From Magnetococcales bacterium (GTDB lineage: Bacteria; Pseudomonadota; Magnetococcia; Magnetococcales; UBA8363), in the NCBI GenBank assembly GCA_015660855.1, contig JACSDG010000016.1, forward strand, positions 1-32,154: a DNA stretch of 32,154 nt, given 5' to 3'. The notes beneath the pieces were generated by a model. The model saw only the letters and a program-made list of their open reading frames with translations. It searched no databases and was not told where the DNA came from. The position numbers and the translations under genes were made by a program. Of this stretch, positions 17,901-32,035 are shown in pieces (positions within the stretch are counted from its first letter, which is position 1; every line of letters starts with the position of its first letter).

Positions 17901-20016
17901 CCCGCAACCCATTCATGCCTTGGACAATGCCCTCAGCGTCAACGTCACCGAGATTCACGGCGAACTTGTCGTAGAGTTCGATTACAGCACCGAAATGTTC
18001 AAGACCGCCACGATGAACCGATGGATCGGCCATTTTCAAACGTTGATGGCCGGCATCGTTGCCGATTCAACCGCCGATCACAGCCAAACCCCCGTCAACA
18101 TGTTGCCGATTTTGACTCTGGCCCAGGAACAGGCATTGCTGTTGCAACAACCCTTTGCCCTTTCCCCCCATCATGGGGTCTGGAAATGTCTGCACCATGG
18201 CTTTGAACGCTGGGCAAAAGATGCACCGCACGCCACCGCCCTTCTGTTGGACAGCACATCGCTCACCTATGGAGAATTGAACCAAAAAGCCAACCGCCTA
18301 GCCCATCACCTGATCCGTCTGGGGATCGGACCGGGAAAACTGGTGGGAATCCTGGTGGAGCGTTCCTTCGCCATGATTGTGGGAGTTCTCAGTATTTTGA
18401 AGGCTGGGGGAGCTTATGTTCCCATGGATCCCAAAGCATCCGGGCAACGGATTGCCTTTGTGCTTGAAGACGCCCAGATTGAAATTTTGATCACGCAACA
18501 ATCCCTGGTCCCGAACCTGCCGGACACGACCATTGAAACATTGCTGTTGGATACCCACTGGCCCGAAATCGAACGGCACAGTGACAGGAATCCCGAAATC
18601 GCGGTCCGAAAAGATCATCCCGCCTACATCATCTATACCTCCGGATCCACTGGCAGGCCCAAAGGTGTCATAGTCCAACACCATGCCATCAATGAACATT
18701 GCCTGGATTACGGCACTTTGTTCCAGATCACGCCGGAGGATCGGGTGTTGCAGTTCACCCCTCTGTTCTTTGATTTTTCCGTTGAAGATATTTTTACCGC
18801 TCTGCTCCACGGAGCCGCTCTGGTTCTGCGTGGCCCGGATGTTTGGACGCCCCCCGAATTCAACCGCCAGGTCCATCGACACAGTATCACCCTAGCAGGA
18901 TTGACAACCGCCTATTTTCATCAAATGGTGCAGGAATGGATCAAAAATCCGTCCGAAGCACCCCATGAAACTTTTCGTGCCATTTCGGTAGGGGGAGAAG
19001 CCTTTTCGGGGGCCACCCTAGACCTTTATTTCCAAACCCCCATGCGTGAAGTGACGGTATGGAACGGATATGGACCGACGGAAGCGGTCGTCACCTCTCT
19101 GTCTTATTGCGTCATCCACCAAGATTTCAGTGTCCTCGACCGTGTCCCCATAGGTCGGCCATTGGGCAGACGCAGTGTCTACGTCCTCGACCCCAAGGGT
19201 CAACTCCAACCCATTGGCATTCCAGGTGAACTCCACATCGGCGGAAGCGAACTGGCGCAGGGATACCTGAATCGTCCAGAGTTGACCCGGGAAAAGTTTA
19301 TTGCCGATCCGTTCAGCAAACAACCCGGTGCCAGAATGTACAAAACCGGTGATCGGGCCTGTTATCGAGAAGACGGACAACTCGAATTTTTGGGACGCAT
19401 CGATACCCAGGTTAAGGTACGCGGCTTTCGGGTGGAACTGGGAGAAATCGAGGAAAACCTGCTGCGACACGAAAATATCCGCGAGGCGGTGGTACAACCG
19501 CATGTCACCCCCACGGGGGATACCCTTTTGGTGGCCTATGTCGTTGCCAGGAAACCACCCTTGGCCGATACCCACCTTTTGCGTGCCTTTTTGCGGGAAA
19601 GCCTTCCCGAATACATGGTTCCCAGCCACTTTATCCAGCAAGACGCCCTCCCCGTGAACGCCAGTGGCAAGATCGACCGGCAAGCCCTCCCGCCGCCCGA
19701 TCCGTTCGCTTGCGATGCCATGGGAGAAACCATGGCCCCGAGGACCGCAACCGAGCACGTCCTGGCCGAAATCTGGGGCAAGCTTCTGGCCATTTCCAGC
19801 ATAGGGATCCATCATAATTTTTTTGACCTGGGGGGACACTCCCTGATGGCCATTCAGGTCATATCCCAGGTTCGTGATCAACTGACAGTGGAAATCCCAA
19901 TGCGTCTTTTTTTCCAGCATCCGACCATCGCACAACTGGCTGACCGCATCGATGCCGCTCTGAAACCGTCATCGGAGGGTGAACCGGACCAGGAACGAGA
20001 GGAGTTTGTATTTTGA
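11971..20016 (+). CDS. Hybrid PKS-NRPS, KS-AT-ACP-aminotransferase-C-A-PCP
   Basis: This 2681-residue megasynthase should make a beta-amino acyl chain and join it to an amino acid. An N-terminal helix (LSPVKQALLAMRELRTKLKV) looks like a docking helix before KS. Domains: KS from about 42, with C215, H350 and H390; AT from about 593, with S687 in GHSVGEY and H790; ACP with S1013 in GANSL; a PLP aminotransferase of the glutamate-1-semialdehyde type about 1115-1600, with D1398 (FDEMITGFR) and PLP lysine K1426 (YGKILGGG); C from about 1610, with HHILIDG at 1742-1748; A about 2075-2585; PCP with S2624. There is no KR, so the beta-keto group is available to the aminotransferase, as in iturin ItuA/mycosubtilin MycA and microcystin McyE. 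Binding-pocket residues read DFEGSGGVTK by eye, which I cannot assign; Glu at position 239 might favour a basic substrate. The start at ATG 11971 has AGGA 10 nt upstream. Confidence 0.95.
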   Translation: MSSSSEEAPDLTPGALSPVKQALLAMRELRTKLKVLEDARTEPIAIIGMSCRFPGQADSPELFWDLLRKGTDAISEVPPDRWDAQAWYDPDPDAPGKINTRWGGFIEGMREFDHSFFEISRREAESMDPQQRLLLELTWEAMERANIPLEALRGQPAGVFVASSNVDYALLMHKTRDSSAIDPYFVTGNTSSVAAGRLSFFLGVTGPCLSVDTACSSSLLATHLACQSLRQKECHISLVAGVNHILIPEISVNFSKGHMLAPDGRCKTFDARADGYARGEGCGALVLKRLSDATADGDTILAIIRGSAINQDGASGGLTMPNGLAQERVIRQALAASNLKPGQIDYVETHGTGTPLGDPIEVGALINVFKHDRTAGRPLMLGSVKTNFGHLESAAGMASIQKTVLALQHQEIPPHLHFQTPSPHIDWHQAPIVVPARLTAWPKTTQPRRAGLSSFAFGGTNVHTILEESPAEAIPTSNHARETTLLHDRPPLWLLPLSAKSKAALQAMASRYATLLADHPNLDWPDVCHTAATCRTTFRHRMVLIFPVPDSSRQPQTELAAFAEGRFDKKFLRGRADAGILPGVDEPLGMPPKVAFLFSGMGSQYPGMGRQLYQTQPAFREIMDRCDQMVRPFLERPLLSIMYGTAEETALLNQPTCAHLAIFSLECALFTLWRSWGIEPTALLGHSVGEYAAAWAAGMFTLEDGLKIIVERSRLIQALPTGGRMALVATGEDQLQKAIQPYRDVVALAAVNGPAYCTLSGDGPTVQALCDTFTQEGIPSQPVKSDNAVHSPLVDPMLPALAEIMAAIPLAAPRLNLISNLTGQLGTAAMRSPEYWCRQMRQPVRFADGLETAIKLGCTAFVEMGAQPVLTGLGMMANTDPALLWLASLKEGQTDGAMLLRTLGTLYVHGATVDWNGYYQKIPCKRLSLPTYPFQRQHCWFATGTTPATPEIHPPQTVFSPVQPDPSESSGQPVASPEKHILELLQQQMAKQLRASPEEVSSHTPFLELGANSLMLMEIIQYIDRQFGVRIAIRRIFEDLTTPAAMVEHIAQQLPPGWLEQKTPPPPTKTKTTPEQAPLDTGNDPVEQVVMRQLEIMSQQLELLRKDSPLARQLSQTRKPKETAVPTGQGSHFASFHDLKARPLTHTQQVYLEAFITRYLHRTRTSRQRAEQDRPVWADVRSLMGMRPETKRLTYSILSDQAQGSRFVDLDGNTYVDLASGFGAHLFGLSAPFLLQAMQNQIGKGIHLGPQSSLSSQVARLICELTGVERVAFCCTGTEAVMSAIRLARAVTGRSKIAMFSGSYHGHSDGVLVTAGQMDGEACTLPMVPGVPPGPVSETLVLNYDKPDALETIRAHAATLAAILVEPVPSRQPNLQPREFLHQLRALTLELDIPLIFDEMITGFRIEAGGAQAWFGVQADLVTYGKILGGGLPMGIVAGRARFIDLVDGGSWQLDDPNSFPIMETTLAGAGTFRRHPLSLAAALAVLTHIKQEGPPLYERLNQRAAKLQEGLHAFFTARNVPVRIARFGSLFRFVQSGNFSYAFQSLEMDLLHFGLIEKGVYLWEGRTCFISTAHTDADMAIVIQAVQTTIDELLQAGFFPATSPSVEKKLPLSAAQKQLWAMDQIHQRAALTSLSFSNLQLKGALQLEPLRQAARQVIARHEALRTAIDPDGEHQTVRPSVEFDLQFIDLSPMETTARQETLAQWFQNEAATPIELSVPPLFRLTVIRLEPDLHRLVIAAHHILIDGLSLVILMRELFAIYFARIRDIDVSLGQPMPWTAYLDWRQAYDRSEAMKNHETFWLSKFSGSIPVLELPWDHPPSALKTFRAAREVLRLKADLYQGIRQVAKRNNSTLFMVLLATYQLFLHRIAQQNELVVGILVLGRPPEVQDPLIGYCSHIVPILSQMDGNKPFSEFLHGVKQSLLAAMEHQNYPFAHLINRLNARKNKMHFPLVATTFNMDHPIDPLQQSDLQAEWFPQPIHALDNALSVNVTEIHGELVVEFDYSTEMFKTATMNRWIGHFQTLMAGIVADSTADHSQTPVNMLPILTLAQEQALLLQQPFALSPHHGVWKCLHHGFERWAKDAPHATALLLDSTSLTYGELNQKANRLAHHLIRLGIGPGKLVGILVERSFAMIVGVLSILKAGGAYVPMDPKASGQRIAFVLEDAQIEILITQQSLVPNLPDTTIETLLLDTHWPEIERHSDRNPEIAVRKDHPAYIIYTSGSTGRPKGVIVQHHAINEHCLDYGTLFQITPEDRVLQFTPLFFDFSVEDIFTALLHGAALVLRGPDVWTPPEFNRQVHRHSITLAGLTTAYFHQMVQEWIKNPSEAPHETFRAISVGGEAFSGATLDLYFQTPMREVTVWNGYGPTEAVVTSLSYCVIHQDFSVLDRVPIGRPLGRRSVYVLDPKGQLQPIGIPGELHIGGSELAQGYLNRPELTREKFIADPFSKQPGARMYKTGDRACYREDGQLEFLGRIDTQVKVRGFRVELGEIEENLLRHENIREAVVQPHVTPTGDTLLVAYVVARKPPLADTHLLRAFLRESLPEYMVPSHFIQQDALPVNASGKIDRQALPPPDPFACDAMGETMAPRTATEHVLAEIWGKLLAISSIGIHHNFFDLGGHSLMAIQVISQVRDQLTVEIPMRLFFQHPTIAQLADRIDAALKPSSEGEPDQEREEFVF

Positions 20017-20086
20017 GCCGCAAAATCGTCTCCCCCATTTTTTTTTCCAGTATCCAACCGGACCAGGAACGAGAGGAGTTTGTATT

Positions 20087-20090
<4 letters not shown>
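20013..20090 (+). CDS. Short 25-residue ORF created by the junction duplication
   Basis: A TTG at 20013, overlapping the TGA of the hybrid gene and preceded by AGGAG at 20000-20004, opens a 25-residue frame. It begins like the downstream NRPS (SRKIVSPI) and ends with the tail of the hybrid gene (PDQEREEFVF), stopping at 20088-20090 over the NRPS TTG. It could act as a translational relay that keeps ribosomes moving from one megasynthase gene to the next. Whether the peptide is made or does anything is unknown. Confidence 0.4.
20074..20078 (+). promoter_or_regulatory. Ribosome binding site setting the NRPS start at TTG 20087
   Basis: AGGAG lies 8 nt before TTG 20087. The resulting protein begins SREIVSPIEVFLSNLRQTG, the natural start of a TubC-type docking domain. 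A longer in-frame extension from 19979 would run through the duplicated junction and adds no recognisable residues. Confidence 0.8.
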
Positions 20091-28162
<8,072 letters not shown>

Positions 28163-28274
28163 ATAACCAACAGGCCAATCTCGAAAATTGCCACAACCAA
28201 AAAAACAATTCTGGATGAAGCTTTGATTTGGAGCGATGGATACCCATTTTCTTATTGGGACAGGCCTGGCAGGG

Positions 28275-28303
28275 TTGACAATTTCCTTCTGGAAACGTAA
28301 CCT
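28275..28303 (+). promoter_or_regulatory. Candidate sigma70-type promoter before the methyltransferase gene
   Basis: TTGACA at 28275-28280 is followed after 17 nt by TAACCT at 28298-28303, which keeps the most conserved -10 positions. It lies in the 429-bp gap after the NRPS and could give the methyltransferase gene its own transcript. Chance occurrence is possible. Confidence 0.3.
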
Positions 28304-28342
28304 TGGCCTGCCTGGAACTTCATGGGTAGCTGGTCCGCATGC

Positions 28343-28524
28343 TGGAAAAATAAAGTTTGTCAGGAGTCCTTGCGGGGGTCTGCGGGGAGTCATCCACCCG
28401 GGGGGATTCGGGACAGTACCTCGGGGGCTTGTTTTTGATATTCAAACAAAAAGATTAATTGCCTGTGGGGAGTTGGGGGTGCCCACCCAAAGGTTTTGGT
28501 TTCTGCCCGCAAGGCACGATGTTC
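28343..28524 (+). repeat. Degenerate copy of the G-rich palindromic intergenic repeat
   Basis: It begins TGGAAAAATAAAGTTTG and continues with a G-run/C-run section (ATCCACCCGGGGGGATT) and a segment resembling GGTTTTGGTTTCTGCCCGCAAGGCA. The order matches the better copy at 30082-30385, with many substitutions. A + frame through it (28236-28595) is explained by the repeat and is not called as a gene. Confidence 0.65.
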
Positions 28525-28577
28525 TGGTTGATAGAGAACGATCCCGAATGAGTTTCGGCATGTCCGTGTTAGACTGC

Positions 28578-28583
28578 AAGGAG
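28578..28583 (+). promoter_or_regulatory. Ribosome binding site setting the methyltransferase start at TTG 28592
   Basis: AAGGAG lies 8 nt before TTG 28592. The same TTGAGC start and spacing is used by the NRPS gene, and the protein then begins directly with the docking domain. Confidence 0.8.
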
Positions 28584-28591
28584 TCAATCAG

Positions 28592-29890
28592 TTGAGCGTT
28601 CAGGATGATCTGATTGATGTATTAATCCGCGATTTGCGTGCTCTCAGGATCACTCTGACGGTTGATGGGGATCAATTGCGGGTCGGTGCGCCCAAAAACA
28701 GCATGACACCGGCCTTGCACAAACAACTGACTGATCAGAAGTGGGCGTTGCTGGAACGGCTCAAGCAGGCTGAATCATGGCCTGAAAGCTCGCGCGCATC
28801 GATTTCTTCCGCACGACAACGAATTGAATATCTTAAAAAAAGCGTGAGATCCCAGGACAACACAGTGGAATTCTGGCCCTGTCCCGGCGATTTTTGGCTC
28901 TATGATGAAATTTTGTATCAGGCAATGACGCAAGATGAGGTTCGCAACGCGGTTTATCGTCAGGCATTTCAACATCTCGTCAAAGACAAAGTCGTTGTGG
29001 ACATCGGTACGGGACAGGATGTGGTGCTGGGGCGGATGTGCATTGAAGCCGGAGCAAAGCGCGTCTATGCGATCGAGGTGGATGCGGTGGCCTGTCAGGA
29101 GGCCAGGGCGTGCGTGGCGGCACTGGGGCTTGAAGATCGCATTCATATTGTACCAGGCAACGCTCTCAGCGCACATTTGCCGGAACTGGTGGATGTGAGT
29201 GTTTCGGAGTTGATCGGCGTGATTGGCAGTTCGGAAGGGGTGGCGCCGGTCTTGAATGATGCGCGTCGTTTCTTGAAGCCAGGGGGTGTGGTCATTCCGC
29301 TACGCTGCGTCACCAAGGTGGCTGCGGTGCGACTCCCTGCTGCGCTGGCTGAACGACCTCATTTTGCGACCATGGCGGATTATTATGTGAAGCAGATTTT
29401 CAGGAAAGTGGGGGCTTCGTTCGATTTGCGGGTGGCGGTCAGGAATTTCCCAAAGGATCATATTGTATCCACGGAAGCAATCTTTGAAGAGTTGAATTTC
29501 CAGGATCTTATGGCATTGGAATGGCAAAACCGGTTCTCCTTGCAAGTCACCCAACCGGGTCGAGTCGACGGACTCCTGTCGTGGATCGAATTGAGTACCA
29601 TGGAAGGGGTGACGCTCAACAGTTTGACCCAGGCGATCAGCTGGTTGCCGGTCTTTTTCCCGGTTTTTGATTCGGGCCTTGAAGTTCTCCCCGGAGAGCG
29701 TTTGGAATGCGTCAATCAGACCGTGTTGTCCGAAGACGGGGTGCGACCAGACTATCGGATTCGAGGTCAGGTGGTGAGAGCGTTCGGGGAGAGCATTGCT
29801 TTTGAATACGACTCTCTCCTGTACGAAAAGAGATTCAAAAACAATGAGTTCTATCATAGATTATTTGACTCTGGGCCGGAACGGAGGTGA
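28592..29890 (+). CDS. PRMT-like SAM methyltransferase with an N-terminal TubC-type docking domain
   Basis: A 432-residue enzyme predicted to methylate an assembly-line intermediate or product. Residues about 1-55 (DLRALRITLTVDGDQLRVGA, then PKNSMT) align with the docking domain of the preceding NRPS, sharing the DGD.LR..APKNS.T pattern. The catalytic part matches the arginine-methyltransferase-like fold: a DEVRNAVYRQAF helix, motif I VVDIGTGQDVVLG from 135 (D137, G139, G141), YAIEVD at the end of strand 2, and a double-E loop with E206 and E215 nine residues apart, as in PRMT1. It is followed by ARRFLKPGGVVIP. In motif I the third glycine is replaced (GTGQD). The target is unknown; N-methylation of the beta-amine or of a basic side chain is one possibility. 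The 429-bp gap before it holds a repeat and a candidate promoter. Confidence 0.8.
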   Translation: MSVQDDLIDVLIRDLRALRITLTVDGDQLRVGAPKNSMTPALHKQLTDQKWALLERLKQAESWPESSRASISSARQRIEYLKKSVRSQDNTVEFWPCPGDFWLYDEILYQAMTQDEVRNAVYRQAFQHLVKDKVVVDIGTGQDVVLGRMCIEAGAKRVYAIEVDAVACQEARACVAALGLEDRIHIVPGNALSAHLPELVDVSVSELIGVIGSSEGVAPVLNDARRFLKPGGVVIPLRCVTKVAAVRLPAALAERPHFATMADYYVKQIFRKVGASFDLRVAVRNFPKDHIVSTEAIFEELNFQDLMALEWQNRFSLQVTQPGRVDGLLSWIELSTMEGVTLNSLTQAISWLPVFFPVFDSGLEVLPGERLECVNQTVLSEDGVRPDYRIRGQVVRAFGESIAFEYDSLLYEKRFKNNEFYHRLFDSGPERR

Positions 29891-29909
29891 TCACACCGGA
29901 ACGAATTAA

Positions 29910-29943
29910 GAGTTTTTGCGTCGCGAAGCCGACGCAAAAACTC
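29910..29943 (+). terminator. Strong hairpin downstream of the methyltransferase gene
   Basis: GAGTTTTTGCGTC (29910-29922) pairs perfectly with GACGCAAAAACTC (29931-29943), a 13-bp stem with an 8-nt loop, 19 bp after the stop codon. There is no U-tract after it, so it may end transcription weakly or protect the 3' end of the message. Confidence 0.5.
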
Positions 29944-30081
29944 GGTTGGACTGAACGCGGTAGGATGAGGGAAGCGGCAGATTTTCCCCTCGGAATTCCG
30001 ACTGACTTTCTCTCCAGGGTTGAGTGGGGTTGACGCCAGGGACTTCACCGAGTACCTTGGCTGCGGTTGCTTTGTACACGT
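29944..30081. other. Non-coding gap before the G-rich repeat
   Basis: No open frame, RNA gene or clear promoter could be recognised between the hairpin and the repeat that starts at 30082. Confidence 0.5.
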
Positions 30082-30385
30082 ATCGGAAAAATAAAGTTTG
30101 GCAAAAATTATTGTGGGGGTCCGGGGGGGATCATCCCCCCCGGCGGAGGTTTGGAGGCAGCAGCCCACAAGGTTTTTCTTTTGACTTTGATTTTGATTTT
30201 ACTGCCCCCAAAGGGGGGGCTAGGGGCGCAGCCCCAGGGTTTTGGTTTTGTTTCTCTGCCCGAAGGGCATCAGGTTCGCAAAAATTGTTGTGTGGGTTCA
30301 AGGGTGGGATCATCCCCCTTCCGGTGGGGTTTGGGGGCGAAGCCTCCGGGGTTTTGGTTTTTGCCCGAAGGGCATGATGTTCCCA
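30082..30385 (+). repeat. G-rich palindromic intergenic repeat, two units
   Basis: The first unit begins ATCGGAAAAATAAAGTTTGG, then GCAAAAATTATTGTGGGGGT, then a perfect palindrome at 30121-30143 (11-bp arms CCGGGGGGGAT/ATCCCCCCCGG), then a TTTGGAGGC...GCCC section and TTTTGACTTTGATTTTGATT. A second, shorter unit follows from about 30275 (GCAAAAATTGTTGTGTGGG). The same palindrome recurs exactly at 32051-32073. Frames running through it on both strands are repeat-derived. It lies between the methyltransferase and radical SAM genes and could form a very stable RNA structure. Confidence 0.85.
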
Positions 30386-30404
30386 CTGTGACGGAGCGTA
30401 TGCA

Positions 30405-31898
30405 ATGACCAACGGAAAACATTCCCTGCCGCGTATTGCATTCGTCTACAAGCTTTCTATCAAGGAACCGTTGGGCATTGCCTATTTGTCCGCTTATTTG
30501 AAAGCCCGCTTTCCAGGGATTCCCGTCGCTTTTTTTGACCCGAAAGTCGATGATTTGCGGTCGATCCGCGATTTTGCCCCCAACTTGGTACTCTATAGCA
30601 TCATGTCTGGCCAGTACCGGGAAAACGTCCGTCGCAACCTGAATCTCAAGCAAGCCCTGCCGCCCTATCTTTCCGTGTTTGGTGGTCCGCATCCCACCTA
30701 TTTTCCCGACATGATCGAGGATGAAGGGGTGGACATCGTTTGCCGAGGTGAAGGTGAACACGCCCTGGCCAGTTTGGTTCAGGCTCTGCTTGAGGGGGAT
30801 GATATTACCGGCGTCCAGGGGCTTTGGGTCAAGCGCGGCGCAACCATCTACAAAAACGATTTTGAATCTCTCATCAGCGATCTGGACAGCCTGCCCTTTC
30901 CCGACCGGGACTTGTTTTACGACAAGTCCCCTTTGTTTAGAGGGCGTATAGCCAAGTCGGTTTTTACTGCCCGTGGCTGCCCTTTTCGCTGTACTTATTG
31001 CTACAACAGTTCCCTTAACCTTCTGGTCAAGGGCAAGGGCCGTGTTCGGCGCTACCGATCCCCCACCTCGGTTGTTGCGGAAATCCGGCAACTTCAGGTC
31101 CGCTACCCTCTTCCGTTCGTCTTGTTTGGTGAGGATGTTTTTGCTGGCGTCAAACTGGATTGGCTGAAGGAGTTCGATGATCTCTATAAGGATCTGCGCA
31201 TTCCCTACAACGTCAGCATTCGGGCGGAGTTGGTCACATCTGAGTGTGTGCGCTACCTGAAAAAGAGTGGGTGTGCCTCGGTTTGCCTTGCCATAGAGCA
31301 CGGAGGTTTTGATTATCGCAAGAAATATTTGGACCGTCACATGACCAACGAGCAATTGCTGGGTTCCATTCGCATGCTCGAAAGTGCGGGTATCCGCGTC
31401 GCCACCCCGACGATGATCGGCCTGCCGTACACCAGCCTGGAAGATGATTTCAAAACCCTGGAACTGGTGTGTGAGGCTAGGCCCACTTTTGGTGGAGCCA
31501 CAATATTTCAGCCTTATCCCGGTCTGCCTCTCACCGAAATTTGCCTGAAAGATGGGTTGATCGACCGAAATTTTGTGGACCGGCTCAACACCGATTGTTA
31601 TCAGTCCGCCCATATCAAGGGGATTGATTACGCCAGGGTTTCCAAGCTGCGCAGAATTTTTGGAATCCTGCGCGTTTTAGGTTACTACTTTCCCAGACAT
31701 TTGCGAAACTTCTACAAATTTATTCCAGATATTTTTGTGGTTTATCAGATCAATAACTTTCTAAACTTTATATATTTCAATAAGTTCTATGACTACAGCC
31801 GGGGGTTTTCAGCAAAGTGGCGGGAAATTTTTGTTGGATTGGATACGGGGGCCTTCGGTGTCCGGTTGCGTGGATTGGGGCGTAAAGAAAAATTTTGA
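30405..31898 (+). CDS. B12-binding-domain radical SAM enzyme
   Basis: A 497-residue radical SAM protein. Its N-terminal part, about 10-150, has the cobalamin-binding-type Rossmann pattern (EPLGIAYLSAYLKARF..., VLYSIMSGQY, VFGGPHPTYFPD, VDIVCRGEGE), which lacks an obvious DxHxxG base-off motif. The radical SAM core from about 185 has the 4Fe-4S motif CPFRCTYC (C192, C196, C199), followed by FVLFGEDVFAG, CLAIEHGG and TPTMIGLPY, matching the usual strand order. The C-terminal ~110 residues are basic and aromatic. Such enzymes carry out radical C-methylation, cyclisation or similar steps, and are common tailoring enzymes in natural-product clusters, but the substrate is not evident. ATG 30405 has GGAG 8 nt upstream. 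A repeat and a hairpin separate it from the methyltransferase gene, so its membership in the pathway is inferred from position only. Confidence 0.85.
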   Translation: MTNGKHSLPRIAFVYKLSIKEPLGIAYLSAYLKARFPGIPVAFFDPKVDDLRSIRDFAPNLVLYSIMSGQYRENVRRNLNLKQALPPYLSVFGGPHPTYFPDMIEDEGVDIVCRGEGEHALASLVQALLEGDDITGVQGLWVKRGATIYKNDFESLISDLDSLPFPDRDLFYDKSPLFRGRIAKSVFTARGCPFRCTYCYNSSLNLLVKGKGRVRRYRSPTSVVAEIRQLQVRYPLPFVLFGEDVFAGVKLDWLKEFDDLYKDLRIPYNVSIRAELVTSECVRYLKKSGCASVCLAIEHGGFDYRKKYLDRHMTNEQLLGSIRMLESAGIRVATPTMIGLPYTSLEDDFKTLELVCEARPTFGGATIFQPYPGLPLTEICLKDGLIDRNFVDRLNTDCYQSAHIKGIDYARVSKLRRIFGILRVLGYYFPRHLRNFYKFIPDIFVVYQINNFLNFIYFNKFYDYSRGFSAKWREIFVGLDTGAFGVRLRGLGRKEKF

Positions 31899-31900
31899 TG

Positions 31901-31967
31901 TATCGGAAAATAAAGTTTGGCAGAAATGATTACGGGGGTTAAGGGGGATCATTCCCATATGCGCTAA
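31901..31967 (+). repeat. Partial copy of the G-rich intergenic repeat
   Basis: Begins ATCGGAAAATAAAGTTTGGC two bases after the radical SAM stop codon, continues to GGGGGATCATTCCC and then diverges. It is interrupted before the palindrome is complete. Confidence 0.75.
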
Positions 31968-31996
31968 CATAGGTCCTTGAGCATTGCCAACTGTCG

Positions 31997-32008
31997 CGTA
32001 ACCGTTCA
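31997..32008 (+). repeat. Third copy of the CGTAACCGTTCA arm
   Basis: Identical to the outer arm at 8443-8454 and followed by a C-run and T-run (CTCCCCCCTCTTTTTTTAAG), which resembles the inverse of the sequence inside the arm at 8553-8564. It lies between two copies of the G-rich repeat and may be one end of an element that inserted there. Confidence 0.6.
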
Positions 32009-32035
32009 GTCTCCCCCCTCTTTTTTTAAGATTGA

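Noticed and set aside
19979-20086. N-terminal extension of the NRPS from an upstream start
   Set aside because: It overlaps the end of the hybrid gene, crosses the duplicated junction and adds non-homologous residues; TTG 20087 has a good ribosome binding site and gives a clean docking domain.
28236-28595. A 119-codon + frame before the methyltransferase gene
   Set aside because: It is mostly made of the degenerate G-rich repeat and has no recognisable protein pattern.
30024-30408. Overlapping + and - frames before the radical SAM gene
   Set aside because: They are translations of the G-rich repeat; the same peptides would arise from any copy.
30270-31613. A 447-codon open frame on the - strand
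   Set aside because: It is antisense to the radical SAM gene and runs through the intergenic repeat; the + frame has clear motifs.
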